A stretch of 64,000 bases of DNA from Sphingopyxis lindanitolerans (GCF_002993885.1 NZ_CM009578.1:2874009-2938008), one strand, 5' to 3'; positions 27,635-37,990 are shown, numbered from the stretch's first letter. A program made the numbers and translations. Notes: generated by a model from the letters alone, not told the origin.

Positions 27635-28045
27635 ATGCGCAGTCTCGACGACATTTTCGATGAATATGATTTTCTCGACGGCGACGATCGCTATCGCCTG
27701 CTGATCGAGCTCGGCCGCACGCTCGAGCCGATGCCCGACGCGCTCAAGACCGCCGCGACGCTCGTGCGCGGCTGCTCGGCTAGCGTCTGGGTCTATCCGG
27801 TGCCGCAGGGCGATGGCCGGCTGCACTTCCTCGCCGACAGCAATGCCGCGATCACCAAGGGGATCGTCGCGCTCGTCCTTTCCGCAGTTCAGGACAGGCC
27901 GGCGGCCGCGGTCGCCGCTATGGACATCGCCGCCGCGCTCGCGCCCTTCGACCTCACGCGCCAGCTTTCGTCGAACCGCACGCAGGGCGTCCCCAACATG
28001 ATCGCACTGGTCCAGGAGACCGCCCGGCGTATCGCCGACGGCTGA
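27635..28045 (+). CDS. sufE: Cysteine desulfuration protein SufE
   Basis: A 136-residue SufE. It accepts persulfide sulfur from a SufS-type desulfurase on the conserved cysteine, Cys47 in LVRGCSASVWV, for Fe-S cluster assembly. The family fold landmarks YRLLIELGRTLEPMPDALK (N-terminal) and the Arg-rich SSNRTQGVPNMI end are present. The start at 27635 follows GAGGGG; a longer extension has no similarity. No other suf genes are adjacent. Confidence 0.9.
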   Translation: MRSLDDIFDEYDFLDGDDRYRLLIELGRTLEPMPDALKTAATLVRGCSASVWVYPVPQGDGRLHFLADSNAAITKGIVALVLSAVQDRPAAAVAAMDIAAALAPFDLTRQLSSNRTQGVPNMIALVQETARRIADG

Positions 28046-28081
28046 TGCCGAGCCGACTTTCGATAGGGCGTGTCGGAACAG

Positions 28082-28257
28082 GTTTCGCGCAGAGATCGCA
28101 GAGAGTCCACGCGGAGAAGGCCGAGCGGCCGTGAAGCGGCTTTCGGCCTGCGACATTGCGACGGGTCGCGCCACTGGAATGGAAAGGGGCCTGTCGGCTC
28201 CGAACTGGCTCCTCCGCGTCTCCGCGTGAAGCCTATTCTCTGCGCCTCTGCGCGCAT
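28082..28257. repeat. Long palindromic repeat, CGCAGAG/CTCTGCG family
   Basis: The left arm GTTTCGCGCAGAGATCGCAG continues to CCACGCGGAGAAGG (28120). It faces a right arm, from CCTCCGCGTCTCCGCGTGAA (28211) to CTCTGCGCCTCTGCGCG. The same family forms the outer arms at 62743-62938. It occupies much of the 507-bp gene-free stretch after sufE. Confidence 0.75.
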
Positions 28258-28310
28258 TTTCATGCTTGCTGACGGAACATCCGTTCACGACCGAAAGATG
28301 ATCTCCATTC

Positions 28311-28360
28311 CTCGTCACCCTGTCTGCGGCAATGGCCTCGCTGTTTCAGGGTCCATGGCC
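28311..28360. repeat. Degenerate half of the GTTTCAGGGTCCATGGCC repeat
   Basis: CTCGTCACCCTG followed by GTTTCAGGGTCCATGGCC resembles one arm of the complete element at 34183-34292. The partner arm is missing. The rest of the gene-free stretch from 28258 to 28496 holds no feature I can support. Confidence 0.45.
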
Positions 28361-28496
28361 GGCCCTCGAAGGAAGCACAGCGGCAACCGGAAACTCAGGC
28401 CATGAATGCCGAAACGAGTTCAGCATGCCGAAGTTGTCGGGTGCCGGTACATCCTCGAAACCCTCTGTGCGTTTGCAAACGACATTATCGCCAAAG

Positions 28497-28533
28497 AAAA
28501 AGGGCGCGGGAGTTGCCTCCCGCGCCCTTTTCT
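28497..28533. terminator. Strong bidirectional terminator
   Basis: A perfect 12-bp stem, AGGGCGCGGGAG/CTCCCGCGCCCT (28501-28512 and 28517-28528), with a 4-base loop. It is followed by TTTTCTT on the plus strand and by TTTTCTTT on the minus strand. It ends the TonB receptor transcript. Confidence 0.88.
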
Positions 28534-28552
28534 TGCCGTCTGTCGCCGGAGC

Positions 28553-31069
28553 TTAGAAGCCGACGGTCAGCGTGCCGCTGATCGTGCGCGGGGCGCCGAT
28601 CTGGGCGTTGGGCGCCGACGAACCCTGGGTCAGCGACGAGGTGTAGCGACCGACATAAAGCTTGTCGAACAGGTTGTAGACGTTGACCTGGAAATAGGTC
28701 TGGTCGTTGAGGCCGAGGAATTCGAGCCCCAACCGCGCGTCGAGATTGACCAGCCAATAGCCATTGGTCTTCGCCGGATAGACCTCGGTCCCACCAAAGA
28801 TGACGGGCGTGTTGGTATCGTAGAGATAGCGCCCGCCGGTATGCTTGGCGGTGAGGCCGAGTTCGACCGGACCCAGCGTGCCGCGCGCCGAGGCGCCATA
28901 GGTATATGCAGGAGCGCCGGCTTCGCGCTTGCCCGCCGTCAGGGTGAAGATCGGATCGCCGATCGCTGCACAGTCCGGACCAACGACTTTGCATTCGCCT
29001 GACTGGACATCATCCTTGATCTTCGACTTCAGATACGACCCGAAGACATAGAGCGAGAGTTCGCGCATCGGCTGCCACGCGATGCTGCCATCGATGCCAT
29101 ATTTGTCGACGCGGCCGAGATTGCGGTAGAGGTTGCGATCGGTTTCCGGATCGTAGGCTGAGGCCAGGCGGTTGTCATATTTGGTGAACCAGCCCGACAC
29201 CTGCGCCTGAATCTGGCTGGTGCGATAGCGCACGCCCAAGTCGAAGTTGTCGGTGGTTTCGGGCTCGGGGCGCGCCGACGGCGTGTTCGGCGCAAAGAAG
29301 AACGCGTTGTAGAGCGCGTCGGTGCCAGGAACCTGGAGGCCCTTCGAATAGTTGGCGAAAATCGACATCCGATTGTTCGGCTTGAACAACAAGCCGACGT
29401 TCGGCAGCACGTCGTCATATTTCAGCACCCGCTGCTGCGGGCCCTGCACCGTCGGGTTGGCGGCGGCGTAGACGGTGTTGCGCGGATCGCCCTTGCCGAA
29501 GCAATCGACGAAGCCCGTGTCGCTGGTGGTGAAGCAATAATTGTTAAGATCGCGCTTGAAGAAGGGAGCGCGGATGCCGATCGTCGCAACCAGCGCGCCG
29601 TCGATGAATTCGCCGCGATATTCGCCCGAAACCTGGCTCAGGATCGCATAGGACAGGCGATCGCGCTTTTGCAGCACGGCGCCGGTGACGTCGCTCTGCG
29701 GATCGTCCATCGGGAAGACGTCGAAGGGCTCGCCGTTGAACTGAAGCAGCCCGACCTGGCCGGTCTGGCGGTGGCGCGCGCGGTCATAAGTGAAACCGAC
29801 GCGGACCGTGTGCGCTTCGTTGATGTCCCAGCGCAGGTTGGCGATCACGCCGTAACGGTCGGTGCGCGTCTGGCTGGGTGCGAGCATCGACACTTCGTCG
29901 AGCAGGTCGCCGTCGCCGTTGAGGTCCATGCCGAAATAGGGGCGCCCACCGATATAGCCCGACAGCCCGTTGTTCAGACGTTCGCGCGCATTGACCGTGC
30001 CGCCGCCATTGGCCTTCACATATTGGTAGCTGGGATCGACGGTCAGGACGATGCCGTCGGTCAGGGTGAAGCGCGACGCGCCGCGGATGTTGCCGGTGTT
30101 CGACGGGTTGTACCGACGATCGAACTCGGTGCCGCAGCCGTTGGTCAGGTCGTCGTCGCCCGGTGTCGCCGTCTGGCTGACGGTGCACGGATAGTTGATG
30201 TCATATTCGCGCTCGTCGTTGTTGAGCGGGAAACGGTCGCCCGAACCCGATCCGACGTCGCGGTTCGGGTCGAGGCGCAGCGGCACCGAACCGAAGAAAT
30301 TGTTGCGGTTGATGTTATAATGGCCCGCGACCGAGACGAAGTCGCCATCGGCGCCGATCGGCTGATAGAGGCGCGCGTTGAACTGTTTCTTGCGGACGCG
30401 GCCATAATTGTTGAACGGATTGTCGTTCGACGCGCTCGATGCCGAAAGGAAGGCGCGGGTGCCGAACGGCGTGAATTCGCCGGTGTTGATGAGGCCGAAG
30501 ACGCGGAAGAATTTGAACTCGCCGGCCGAGCCCGACACCTTGACGCCGAAATCTTCGGTCGGGACGATCGTGCGATAATTGACCGTCGAACCCGTTGCGG
30601 CGGCGGTCGGGCTGTCGACGTCGGTGGTGCCGAGGTTGACGTTGACCTGCTCGATCAGCTCAGGGTCGAGCTGCTGGTTCGAATAGATGGCATAGTTGCC
30701 CGAATCGTTGAGCGGCACACCGTCGAAGGTCAGGCTGATGCGATCTTCCGAAAAGCCGCGGATCGACAGCTGGCCGCCCGACGAACCATAGGCGTCGTTG
30801 TTGGTGAAGACGACGCCGGGGACGAGGTTGATGGTGTCGAGGATCGTCTGTCCGGGGTTCTGGTGCGCGATCACTTCCTGACCGAGGACCGATTTCGCCT
30901 TCGACGTGTCGGGCGACTGGATGCCGGCAACGTCGGTTGCGCGCGATCCGGTGACGACGATGTCGTTCTCGAAATCGACCGAGCCCGTCGACTGGGCAAA
31001 GGCAGGCGTGGAAAGCAGCGCGACCGGAATCAGCGCCGCGCTGGCGGCAAGCGTGTGACGGAATTTCAT
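28553..31069 (-). CDS. TonB-dependent outer membrane receptor
   Basis: An 838-residue receptor with a signal peptide (MKFRHTLAASAALIPVALL, cleaved after FAQ) and a plug domain at about residues 35-165 (DIVVTGSRATDVAG as TonB-box-like start, GQTILDTINLVPGVVF, LSIRGFSEDRISLTFDGVPL). A large 22-strand barrel follows and ends in a C-terminal Phe (GTLTVGF). The YNLFDKLYVGRY stretch is typical of receptor C-termini. The ligand is unknown; no transport genes lie beside it. Its upstream region holds a tandem CTGTCACAATCG repeat. Several internal Cys pairs sit in extracellular loops. Confidence 0.9.
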   Translation of the reverse strand: MKFRHTLAASAALIPVALLSTPAFAQSTGSVDFENDIVVTGSRATDVAGIQSPDTSKAKSVLGQEVIAHQNPGQTILDTINLVPGVVFTNNDAYGSSGGQLSIRGFSEDRISLTFDGVPLNDSGNYAIYSNQQLDPELIEQVNVNLGTTDVDSPTAAATGSTVNYRTIVPTEDFGVKVSGSAGEFKFFRVFGLINTGEFTPFGTRAFLSASSASNDNPFNNYGRVRKKQFNARLYQPIGADGDFVSVAGHYNINRNNFFGSVPLRLDPNRDVGSGSGDRFPLNNDEREYDINYPCTVSQTATPGDDDLTNGCGTEFDRRYNPSNTGNIRGASRFTLTDGIVLTVDPSYQYVKANGGGTVNARERLNNGLSGYIGGRPYFGMDLNGDGDLLDEVSMLAPSQTRTDRYGVIANLRWDINEAHTVRVGFTYDRARHRQTGQVGLLQFNGEPFDVFPMDDPQSDVTGAVLQKRDRLSYAILSQVSGEYRGEFIDGALVATIGIRAPFFKRDLNNYCFTTSDTGFVDCFGKGDPRNTVYAAANPTVQGPQQRVLKYDDVLPNVGLLFKPNNRMSIFANYSKGLQVPGTDALYNAFFFAPNTPSARPEPETTDNFDLGVRYRTSQIQAQVSGWFTKYDNRLASAYDPETDRNLYRNLGRVDKYGIDGSIAWQPMRELSLYVFGSYLKSKIKDDVQSGECKVVGPDCAAIGDPIFTLTAGKREAGAPAYTYGASARGTLGPVELGLTAKHTGGRYLYDTNTPVIFGGTEVYPAKTNGYWLVNLDARLGLEFLGLNDQTYFQVNVYNLFDKLYVGRYTSSLTQGSSAPNAQIGAPRTISGTLTVGF

Positions 31070-31157
31070 GTCAGGATGTCCCCTTGGTGGTACAATCGGC
31101 AGTTGCGCAACGTGGGCGCAGCTGACCTGCGAGCGCCCCTGAAGCCCGCATGTGGCA

Positions 31158-31181
31158 CGATTGTGACAGCGATTGTGACAG
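31158..31181 (-). promoter_or_regulatory. Tandem 12-mer upstream of TonB receptor, Pho-box-like
   Basis: On the minus strand CTGTCACAATCG occurs twice head to tail without a gap, about 90-112 bases before the receptor ATG. The half-site CTGTCAC matches the PhoB repeat, but the period is 12 bp, not the usual 11. Another regulator is possible. Confidence 0.45.
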
Positions 31182-31305
31182 TGCAAGCCGCGCTTGGGCG
31201 CCGGGCCAGGCAGCGGGCGAAAAAGCGCGAATTTGCGTCGGCCCGCCAAACTTATCCACAAGCGTCGATGCGTTTTTTCGAGCAACTGTTGCTGCAATGC
31301 AACAA

Positions 31306-31344
31306 AAAGGGGCGCCGCGCATTGCGCGCGGCACCCCGCTTTTG
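31306..31344. terminator. Terminator after clpX, probably bidirectional
   Basis: GGGGCGCCGCGC and GCGCGGCACCCC form a GC-rich stem with one mismatch. On the minus strand it is followed by TTTTTGTTG and on the plus strand by GCTTTTG. The remaining DNA up to the TonB receptor holds its promoter; the 311-bp stretch contains no gene. Confidence 0.75.
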
Positions 31345-31380
31345 TTCAGAATAGGCGGCGCGACTCAGGCGCTTGGGCGA

Positions 31381-32652
<1,272 letters not shown>

Positions 32653-32819
32653 AAATATTCCTCTGGCGGGCGCAAAAGGCGCGCTGCCGCCCTTATCCTA
32701 ACCCCCGGCCACCCAATTACAATATGGCAATTGGGTGACATGGGTGCAATGTTCCGCCTAGCGCCAAGGCGCCAAACGGGTGTCAACAAACGCGGTTACC
32801 GGGGTGTGGGTGCCGACAC

Positions 32820-33470
32820 TCAGGGCGTCGGGCCTTCGCCGATTTCCTTGGGCGATTCGTCGCCCGGCAGCGCGGGGCGACGGTCGTAGACATGATCGAC
32901 GAGGCCGAAGGCCTTGGCTTCGTCGGCCTCGAGAAAGGTGTCGCGGTCCATCGCCTTTTCGATCTCTTTCAGCGGCTTGCCGGTATATTGAACATAAAGG
33001 TCGTTCATCCGCTTGCGGATGCGCAGGATTTCCCTGGCCTGGATCTCGATGTCCGACGCCATGCCGCGCGCACCGCCCGACGGCTGGTGGACCATGACGC
33101 GCGCATTGGTCAGCGCGACGCGCATCCCGGGTTCGCCCGCGGCGAGCAGGAAGCTGCCCATCGAGGCCGCCTGGCCGATGCACACGGTGCCGACGCGCGG
33201 GCGGATATATTGCATCGTATCGTGGATCGCCATGCCCGCGGTGACGACGCCGCCCGGCGAGTTGATATACATATAGATGTCCTTCTTCGGATTTTCCGAT
33301 TCGAGGAACAGCAATTGGGCGGTGATCAGCGAGGCCATATTATCCTCGACCTCGCCGGTGACGAAGACGATCCGTTCGCGCAGCAGACGCGAGAAAATGT
33401 CGAAGCTGCGTTCGCCGCGGCTCGTCTGCTCGACGACGACGGGAACCAGGGCGGCGAGCGGGTCGATCAT
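32820..33470 (-). CDS. clpP: ATP-dependent Clp protease proteolytic subunit ClpP
   Basis: A 216-residue serine peptidase with the complete triad: Ser103 ([10 protein letters not shown]), His128 ([10 protein letters not shown]) and Asp177 (MDRDTFLEA). The N-terminus ([20 protein letters not shown]) matches alphaproteobacterial ClpP. It forms the double heptamer that degrades proteins fed by ClpX or ClpA. Upstream on the minus strand is a CTTGAAA motif that may belong to a heat-shock promoter. Confidence 0.98.
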   Translation of the reverse strand: MIDPLAALVPVVVEQTSRGERSFDIFSRLLRERIVFVTGEVEDNMASLITAQLLFLESENPKKDIYMYINSPGGVVTAGMAIHDTMQYIRPRVGTVCIGQAASMGSFLLAAGEPGMRVALTNARVMVHQPSGGARGMASDIEIQAREILRIRKRMNDLYVQYTGKPLKEIEKAMDRDTFLEADEAKAFGLVDHVYDRRPALPGDESPKEIGEGPTP

Positions 33471-33536
33471 GCGGATTTTGTCCTTACGTTTATCGGGTTG
33501 CTGCGCCGAGGACCGGCGGGCTGCCCCTCCAGCGCC

Positions 33537-33567
33537 CTACATCGTCGCCCGCGCGAAGGGTTTCAAG
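33537..33567 (-). promoter_or_regulatory. Possible sigma32 promoter of clpP
   Basis: On the minus strand CTTGAAA (33567-33561) is a perfect heat-shock -35. The -10 expected 17-19 bases later reads GACGATGTAGGG, a poor match to CYTATnT. Offered only because clpP is commonly heat-induced. Confidence 0.35.
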
Positions 33568-34120
33568 GGGGCAATATCAGCGCGGCGCCACTTCTCGCGT
33601 CGCGCGCCTTCCTCCTCGGGACTATCGGCCCTTAAGGCCACAAAGGCCCCGCACGCGGGCATCGAATTTGTGTCCTTTGGGGCTTTAAGGCGAGCCCCTC
33701 GACAAGCACGGGCGGCGGGAGCGGTGTTTCAAAGAGCGGGCCGGAAGGTTGGCATGGCGGAGTCATGGTGGACAGCGATTGTTGCGGATGGAGCAGGGGC
33801 GGCTTGGGGGTGGAAATCTGCCCTGCCGTCTTTCGTCATCGCGGCCTGGATCGGGGGCTGGCCGGCGCAAGGAGCGCGTGGTCATGTCCAAAGTTCAGGA
33901 AAGTTCAGCCTCTTGCATCCCCGATCCGGGCCCCGCGGCGTGCTGAACGCGCTCAGCCCGCCTCGCCGTGGCCGCACCCGTAAGCTGGACCGCCATCGCT
34001 TTATCCACCAAATGAAAGAGCCGGATAAACGCTGGCATAGCCGGATAATGTAGGAAAGACCTATTTGAAGCCGATGCCTGGCTTGGGGTGGGAAGCGGCC
34101 GTTGAAGGATGGCGCTGATG
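33568..34120. other. Gene-free stretch between clpP and fdxA
   Basis: Most of the 917-bp gap lies here. It holds a partial inverted repeat (CCTTAAGGCCACAAAGGCCC near 33632 against GGGGCTTTAAGG near 33681). A run at 33754-33940 could encode a short hydrophobic peptide, but it has no ribosome-binding site and no family resemblance. I read it as decayed or non-coding DNA. Confidence 0.45.
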
Positions 34121-34146
34121 TCTCCTCCCGCCTGCGGGAGGGGAGA
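34121..34146. repeat. CTCCTCCCGC/GCGGGAGGGGAG hairpin
   Basis: A near-perfect palindrome (CTCCTCCCGCCTGCGGGAGG, then GGAGAG) similar to the element at 43796-43823. It has no adjacent stop codon, so it is not a gene terminator here. Confidence 0.6.
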
Positions 34147-34182
34147 GCAGCCGTCCGCAATCAGTCGATTGCAGTCTTTAAA

Positions 34183-34292
34183 CCTCGTCATGCTGAACTT
34201 GTTTCAGCATCCATGGCCTGCGTTCGCGTCCAGCGCCGCGCTGAATGAGGCGTCCGGCCATGGACCCTGAAACAAGTTCAGGGTGACGAGGA
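34183..34292. repeat. Complete palindromic repeat, AACTTGTTTCAG / CTGAAACAAGTT family
   Basis: CCTCGTCATGCTGAACTTGT (left) and ACAAGTTCAGGGTGACGAGG (right) are inverted copies. Both arms contain a smaller palindrome and CCATGG, and they enclose about 40 bases. A typical sphingomonad intergenic element. Confidence 0.85.
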
Positions 34293-34330
34293 TGGATGGG
34301 GCGGCTATCGGTCGAAAGCCGTCTTTGCCA

Positions 34331-34363
34331 CAAAAAGAAAAGGGGCGGGAATGACCCGCCCCC
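34331..34363 (-). terminator. Terminator of fdxA
   Basis: GGGGCGGG and CCCGCCCC form an 8-bp stem with a 5-base loop. On the minus strand it is followed by TTTTCTTTTTG. It lies 25 bases after the fdxA stop. Confidence 0.85.
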
Positions 34364-34387
34364 ATCGTTCGTATCGGTCCCCGCGAC

Positions 34388-34726
34388 TCAGTCGCCTTCG
34401 CCGGGCTCCACCGAGAAGAATTTCTCATATTTCCCCTCGACGCCCTTATACTCGTCGGCGTCGGCAGGGCTGTCCTTCTTGACCGTGATGTTCGGCCATT
34501 CGGCGCTGAACTTGTTGTTCACTTCCAGCCATTTCTCAAGACCGCTTTCGGTGTCGGGCAGGATCGCCTCGGCGGGGCATTCGGGTTCGCACACGCCGCA
34601 GTCGATGCATTCGCTGGGATTGATGACGAGCATATTCTCGCCCTCATAGAAGCAGTCGACGGGACAGACCTCGACGCAGTCCATATATTTGCACCGGATG
34701 CAGGCGTCGGTGACGACATAGGTCAT
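34388..34726 (-). CDS. fdxA: 7Fe ferredoxin FdxA
   Basis: A 112-residue ferredoxin with nine cysteines in the first 50 residues (Cys9, 12, 17, 21, 25, 40, 43, 46, 50). They are arranged for one [3Fe-4S] and one [4Fe-4S] cluster, followed by the long C-terminal extension typical of FdxA. The landmark is [12 protein letters not shown]. It is an electron carrier in the cytoplasm. In many alphaproteobacteria it sits in helicase-S4-fdxA-carD; here the first three are present but the next gene is clpP, not carD. Confidence 0.95.
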   Translation of the reverse strand: MTYVVTDACIRCKYMDCVEVCPVDCFYEGENMLVINPSECIDCGVCEPECPAEAILPDTESGLEKWLEVNNKFSAEWPNITVKKDSPADADEYKGVEGKYEKFFSVEPGEGD

Positions 34727-34896
34727 GGATAGCGGCTCCCTTTCGCGGCGGCGGCGGGCCGCCGGACATTCATTGGCTCGCCTCTAAGCCGCGCCAACGC
34801 GATGCGTCAACGCAAAGTGTCAGTTGCGAATCACTTTCATTGCGTAGCCGACAGCGCGCGCGTTCGCGCGACAGCTTTTCCTGCGGCATCGATAGC

Positions 34897-35196
34897 TCAA
34901 CTGGTGATGGTGGGCGTTTCGGCTTCGAGCCGACGATAGCAGGCTTGCGCCTCGGGCGCCGGGCCGCGGCGCGGCGGCAGCGAAAGGAGGCGGATCACCT
35001 CGATCCGCTCGCCGACCGGCAGCACCAATGTCGCGCCCGCGTGAACCGCGGCCGAGGCGCGGGTGACGCGCCGTCCGTCGAGCCGGATATGCCCCGCGGC
35101 GACCATCGCCTGGGCCAGGCCGCGCGAGCGTGCGAAGCGCAGATACCAGAGCAGCTTGTCGAGCCGGATGCTTCCTGCGGCGCCGGGACTCGCCAT
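34897..35196 (-). CDS. S4-domain RNA-binding protein (Hsp15-like)
   Basis: A 99-residue basic protein with an S4 domain at about residues 11-58 (IRLDKLLWYLRFARSRGLAQ, then GHIRLDGRRVT). This is like Hsp15, which rescues stalled 50S subunits carrying nascent chains. The start at 35196 lies 10 bases after the helicase stop; the ATG overlapping that stop is out of frame. Pairing with the SUV3-like helicase suggests an RNA or ribosome quality-control role. Confidence 0.85.
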   Translation of the reverse strand: MASPGAAGSIRLDKLLWYLRFARSRGLAQAMVAAGHIRLDGRRVTRASAAVHAGATLVLPVGERIEVIRLLSLPPRRGPAPEAQACYRRLEAETPTITS

Positions 35197-35206
35197 CAGC
35201 GCGCCA

Positions 35207-37990
35207 TCAATCCTTGCCAGCCTCGGCCAACATCGCGGCGAGCCCGGCGAAGGGGCTGGTGGGCGAAGGGCCGCGACGCTGGGGACGCTCGGCGCGCGGT
35301 GGGCGGGCGCCGCTATCGGGCGTCGTCGGCGGCTTGGCCGGTTGGCCGCGCCGACCCTTGCCTTGCTTGTCCTGCCTAGCGGGCGGGCGGGCGCGCTCGC
35401 CGGGGGCGGCCGACCGCGCTGCCGCGGCGTCCTTCCCGTTCGGCTGGCCTTGCTTGCGGCGCGCGCGCCGGTCGGCGCTCTTGAGGCCCGACCAGCGCCA
35501 GCGTTGCAGTATCGGGTCGCCGACGCCGCGAAACCCGAAGCTGCCGAGCAGCGCGCGCCGCGTCTCGTCGTCGAGGCCGAGCGAGGTGGCGAGCGCGGGG
35601 TCGATCGCAAAGCCCGGCGGCGGCGCGGCGTGGACGTCTTCGCCCGGCCCGTCCAGATGCGCCGCCGACCCGCCGACGACGGGCGAGGTCGGCGGCGCCG
35701 CGGCCTGGATGCGCGCGGCATGCGCCTGGCGCGCGAGCTTCTCCGCCATGTCGATGCGCAGCCAGCCCGATGCGCAGCGGCGGAAACCGGCGATCCGCAG
35801 CCCGGTGTGATGGCCCGTCTTTTGCAGCACCGCGCCCTGCGGCGGCAGCGCCGGAACCACCTCGCCCTGCTGCGCGGCGAGCAGCGCGGCGCGCCAACGC
35901 ACCGCCTCTGGCTTCAGGAGCTGGTGATGGAAGATGTCGAGCGAGCCGATGGTGAGGCCGAGCTTGCGGAGTTGCGGCCGTTCCTCGGGCGTCATCGCGG
36001 CGAGCTGCGCTTCGACCGCGGCGCGCGGGCTCGTGCCGCCGCCATCGACGAGCGCGGCGAGCAGCGCGCGGACGCGCGGCGGGGTGAACAGGTCGCCCGC
36101 CGCTTCGCCCATCGCCGCCAGCGGCGCGGCGTGGCGCGCGAGTTGCTGCGCGACGAAGGCCTGCAACCGTTCGGCGATCGCCTGCACCTGCGGCGGCTCG
36201 AAGCGGCGCAGCGATGCGTCGATCTGGATCGCGGGCTGGACCAGCGTCGGTCCGCGCGCCAGCGTGGCGACGACATGACCGTGCCAGGCAAGGCGCGGCG
36301 GCGCGCCCGCCTCGCTGATCAGCGCCAGCGCCTGATCCTCGCCCGCCGCGAGTGCTGCGGCGCGGCGCGTCAATTCGCCGCGCAGATGCTTTTCGGCGGC
36401 GGCGAGGAGCATCTTGTGGTCGCTCGCGCGCGCCTGCGCGTCGACCTTGAACTGAAACCCATGGAGCGTGCCGATCGGCTCGCCATCGACCGCGACGGTG
36501 CCGTCGGCGGCGACCGCGACGGGCAGCGCGGTGTGGCGCTGGCCCGCATCGCGGAGCAGCAGCGCGAGCCGCCGGTCGACGAAGCGCTGCGCGAGCGCGG
36601 CGTGCAGCGCGTCCGACAGGCGCGATTCGAGATCCTGCGTCCGCTCGGTCCAGCCGGCGCCGCCGGCGATCCAGTCGCCGCGCTGGGCGATGAAGCAGAG
36701 GGTGCGGACGGCGGCGATTCGGCTCGCGAGCTGGTCGATGTCGCCGTCGGTGTCGTCGAGCCGCGCAAGGCGCCGCGCGAACCAGTCGGGGTCGACCATC
36801 CCGTCACCGCTCGTGCGCCATTGCCAAAGCTTGAAGACGGTGCGGCTATGATGTTCGGCGCCGAGCTGCTCGAAATCGGGAAGCCCGCAGGCATCCCACA
36901 ATCGGGCGACCGCTTCGGGCTCCGCCCCGCGCATCCGCACCTCCATGTCGCCCGCGAGATGCTTGAGCACCGCGATGTCGACCGCTTCGGGCGCAGGGCG
37001 CAGGCCGGGCTTCGTCGGCGGCTGCGCGAGGTCGGCGAGCAGCGTGTCGAGACTGTCGTGGCGCGGGTTGGGTTCGCGCCAGAACAGGCTGGCGAGCGGC
37101 GGGAAATGATGCCCCTCGATCGCAGCGATTTCCTCGGGCGTGAAGCCGCCCTGCGGGGTGCCGACGGTGCCGAAGCTGCCGTCCTGCTGATGCCGCCCGG
37201 CGCGCCCCGCGATCTGCGCCATTTCGGAAATGGTCAGGCGGCGCAGGCGGCGGCCGTCGAATTTCTGCAAGGACGCGAAGGCGACGTGCTGGACGTCGAG
37301 GTTGAGCCCCATGCCGATCGCGTCGGTGGCGACGAGATAGTCGACCTCGCCCGCTTCGAACATCGCGACCTGCGCGTTGCGGGTCTTGGGGCTCAAGGCG
37401 CCCATCACCACCGCGGCGCCGCCCGAAAAGCGGCGCAGCATCTCGGCGATTGCATAGACTTCCTCGGCCGAGAAAGCGACGATCGCCGAGCGTTTGGGCA
37501 GCCGCGACAGTTTTGTTGTGCCGGCATAGCTCAAGGTCGAAAAGCGCGGGCGGGTGATGATTTCGGCCTCGGGCACCAGGTCGCGGACAAGGCCGCGCAG
37601 GCTCGCCGAGCCGAGGATCATCGTCTCCTCGCGGCCGCGCGCGCGCAGCAGCCGGTCGGTAAAGACATGGCCGCGTTCGGGGTCGGCGCCAAGCTGCGCT
37701 TCGTCGATGCCGACGAAGGCGACGTCGCGCGCCAAGGGCAGCGCTTCCATCGTCCCCAGCAGGTAACGCGCCGTGGGCGGCATGATCCGTTCCTCGCCGG
37801 TCACCAGCGCGACCTGCGCCGACCCTTTCATCGCGACGACGCGGTCATAGACCTCACGCGCGAGCAGGCGCAGCGGAAAGCCGATCATCCCGCTCGAATG
37901 GGCGGTCAGACGCTCGACCGCCAAATGGGTTTTGCCGGTGTTGGTGGGGCCAAGGACGGCCTTGACCGGGCTGGAAGAAAATGCCGTCAT
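35207..37990 (-). CDS. SUV3-like RNA/DNA helicase with long C-terminal extension
   Basis: A 927-residue superfamily 2 helicase. Motifs seen: Walker A LGPTNTGKT (about residues 14-22), Walker B as FVGIDEAQL, then LGSASLRG, ATDAIGMGLNLDV and the QIAGRAGRH motif VI. This combination is typical of SUV3, the mitochondrial RNA helicase, and of its alphaproteobacterial relatives. Residues about 330-830 have no recognised domain. The last 100 or so are basic and low-complexity (Arg, Lys, Pro, Gln), likely RNA-binding. The start at 37990 precedes the helicase core by only a few residues. Confidence 0.85.
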   Translation of the reverse strand: MTAFSSSPVKAVLGPTNTGKTHLAVERLTAHSSGMIGFPLRLLAREVYDRVVAMKGSAQVALVTGEERIMPPTARYLLGTMEALPLARDVAFVGIDEAQLGADPERGHVFTDRLLRARGREETMILGSASLRGLVRDLVPEAEIITRPRFSTLSYAGTTKLSRLPKRSAIVAFSAEEVYAIAEMLRRFSGGAAVVMGALSPKTRNAQVAMFEAGEVDYLVATDAIGMGLNLDVQHVAFASLQKFDGRRLRRLTISEMAQIAGRAGRHQQDGSFGTVGTPQGGFTPEEIAAIEGHHFPPLASLFWREPNPRHDSLDTLLADLAQPPTKPGLRPAPEAVDIAVLKHLAGDMEVRMRGAEPEAVARLWDACGLPDFEQLGAEHHSRTVFKLWQWRTSGDGMVDPDWFARRLARLDDTDGDIDQLASRIAAVRTLCFIAQRGDWIAGGAGWTERTQDLESRLSDALHAALAQRFVDRRLALLLRDAGQRHTALPVAVAADGTVAVDGEPIGTLHGFQFKVDAQARASDHKMLLAAAEKHLRGELTRRAAALAAGEDQALALISEAGAPPRLAWHGHVVATLARGPTLVQPAIQIDASLRRFEPPQVQAIAERLQAFVAQQLARHAAPLAAMGEAAGDLFTPPRVRALLAALVDGGGTSPRAAVEAQLAAMTPEERPQLRKLGLTIGSLDIFHHQLLKPEAVRWRAALLAAQQGEVVPALPPQGAVLQKTGHHTGLRIAGFRRCASGWLRIDMAEKLARQAHAARIQAAAPPTSPVVGGSAAHLDGPGEDVHAAPPPGFAIDPALATSLGLDDETRRALLGSFGFRGVGDPILQRWRWSGLKSADRRARRKQGQPNGKDAAAARSAAPGERARPPARQDKQGKGRRGQPAKPPTTPDSGARPPRAERPQRRGPSPTSPFAGLAAMLAEAGKD

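Noticed and set aside
33754..33940. Possible short hydrophobic peptide in the clpP-fdxA gap
   Set aside because: No ribosome-binding site, odd Trp/Gly-rich composition and no recognisable relative; insufficient to call a gene.
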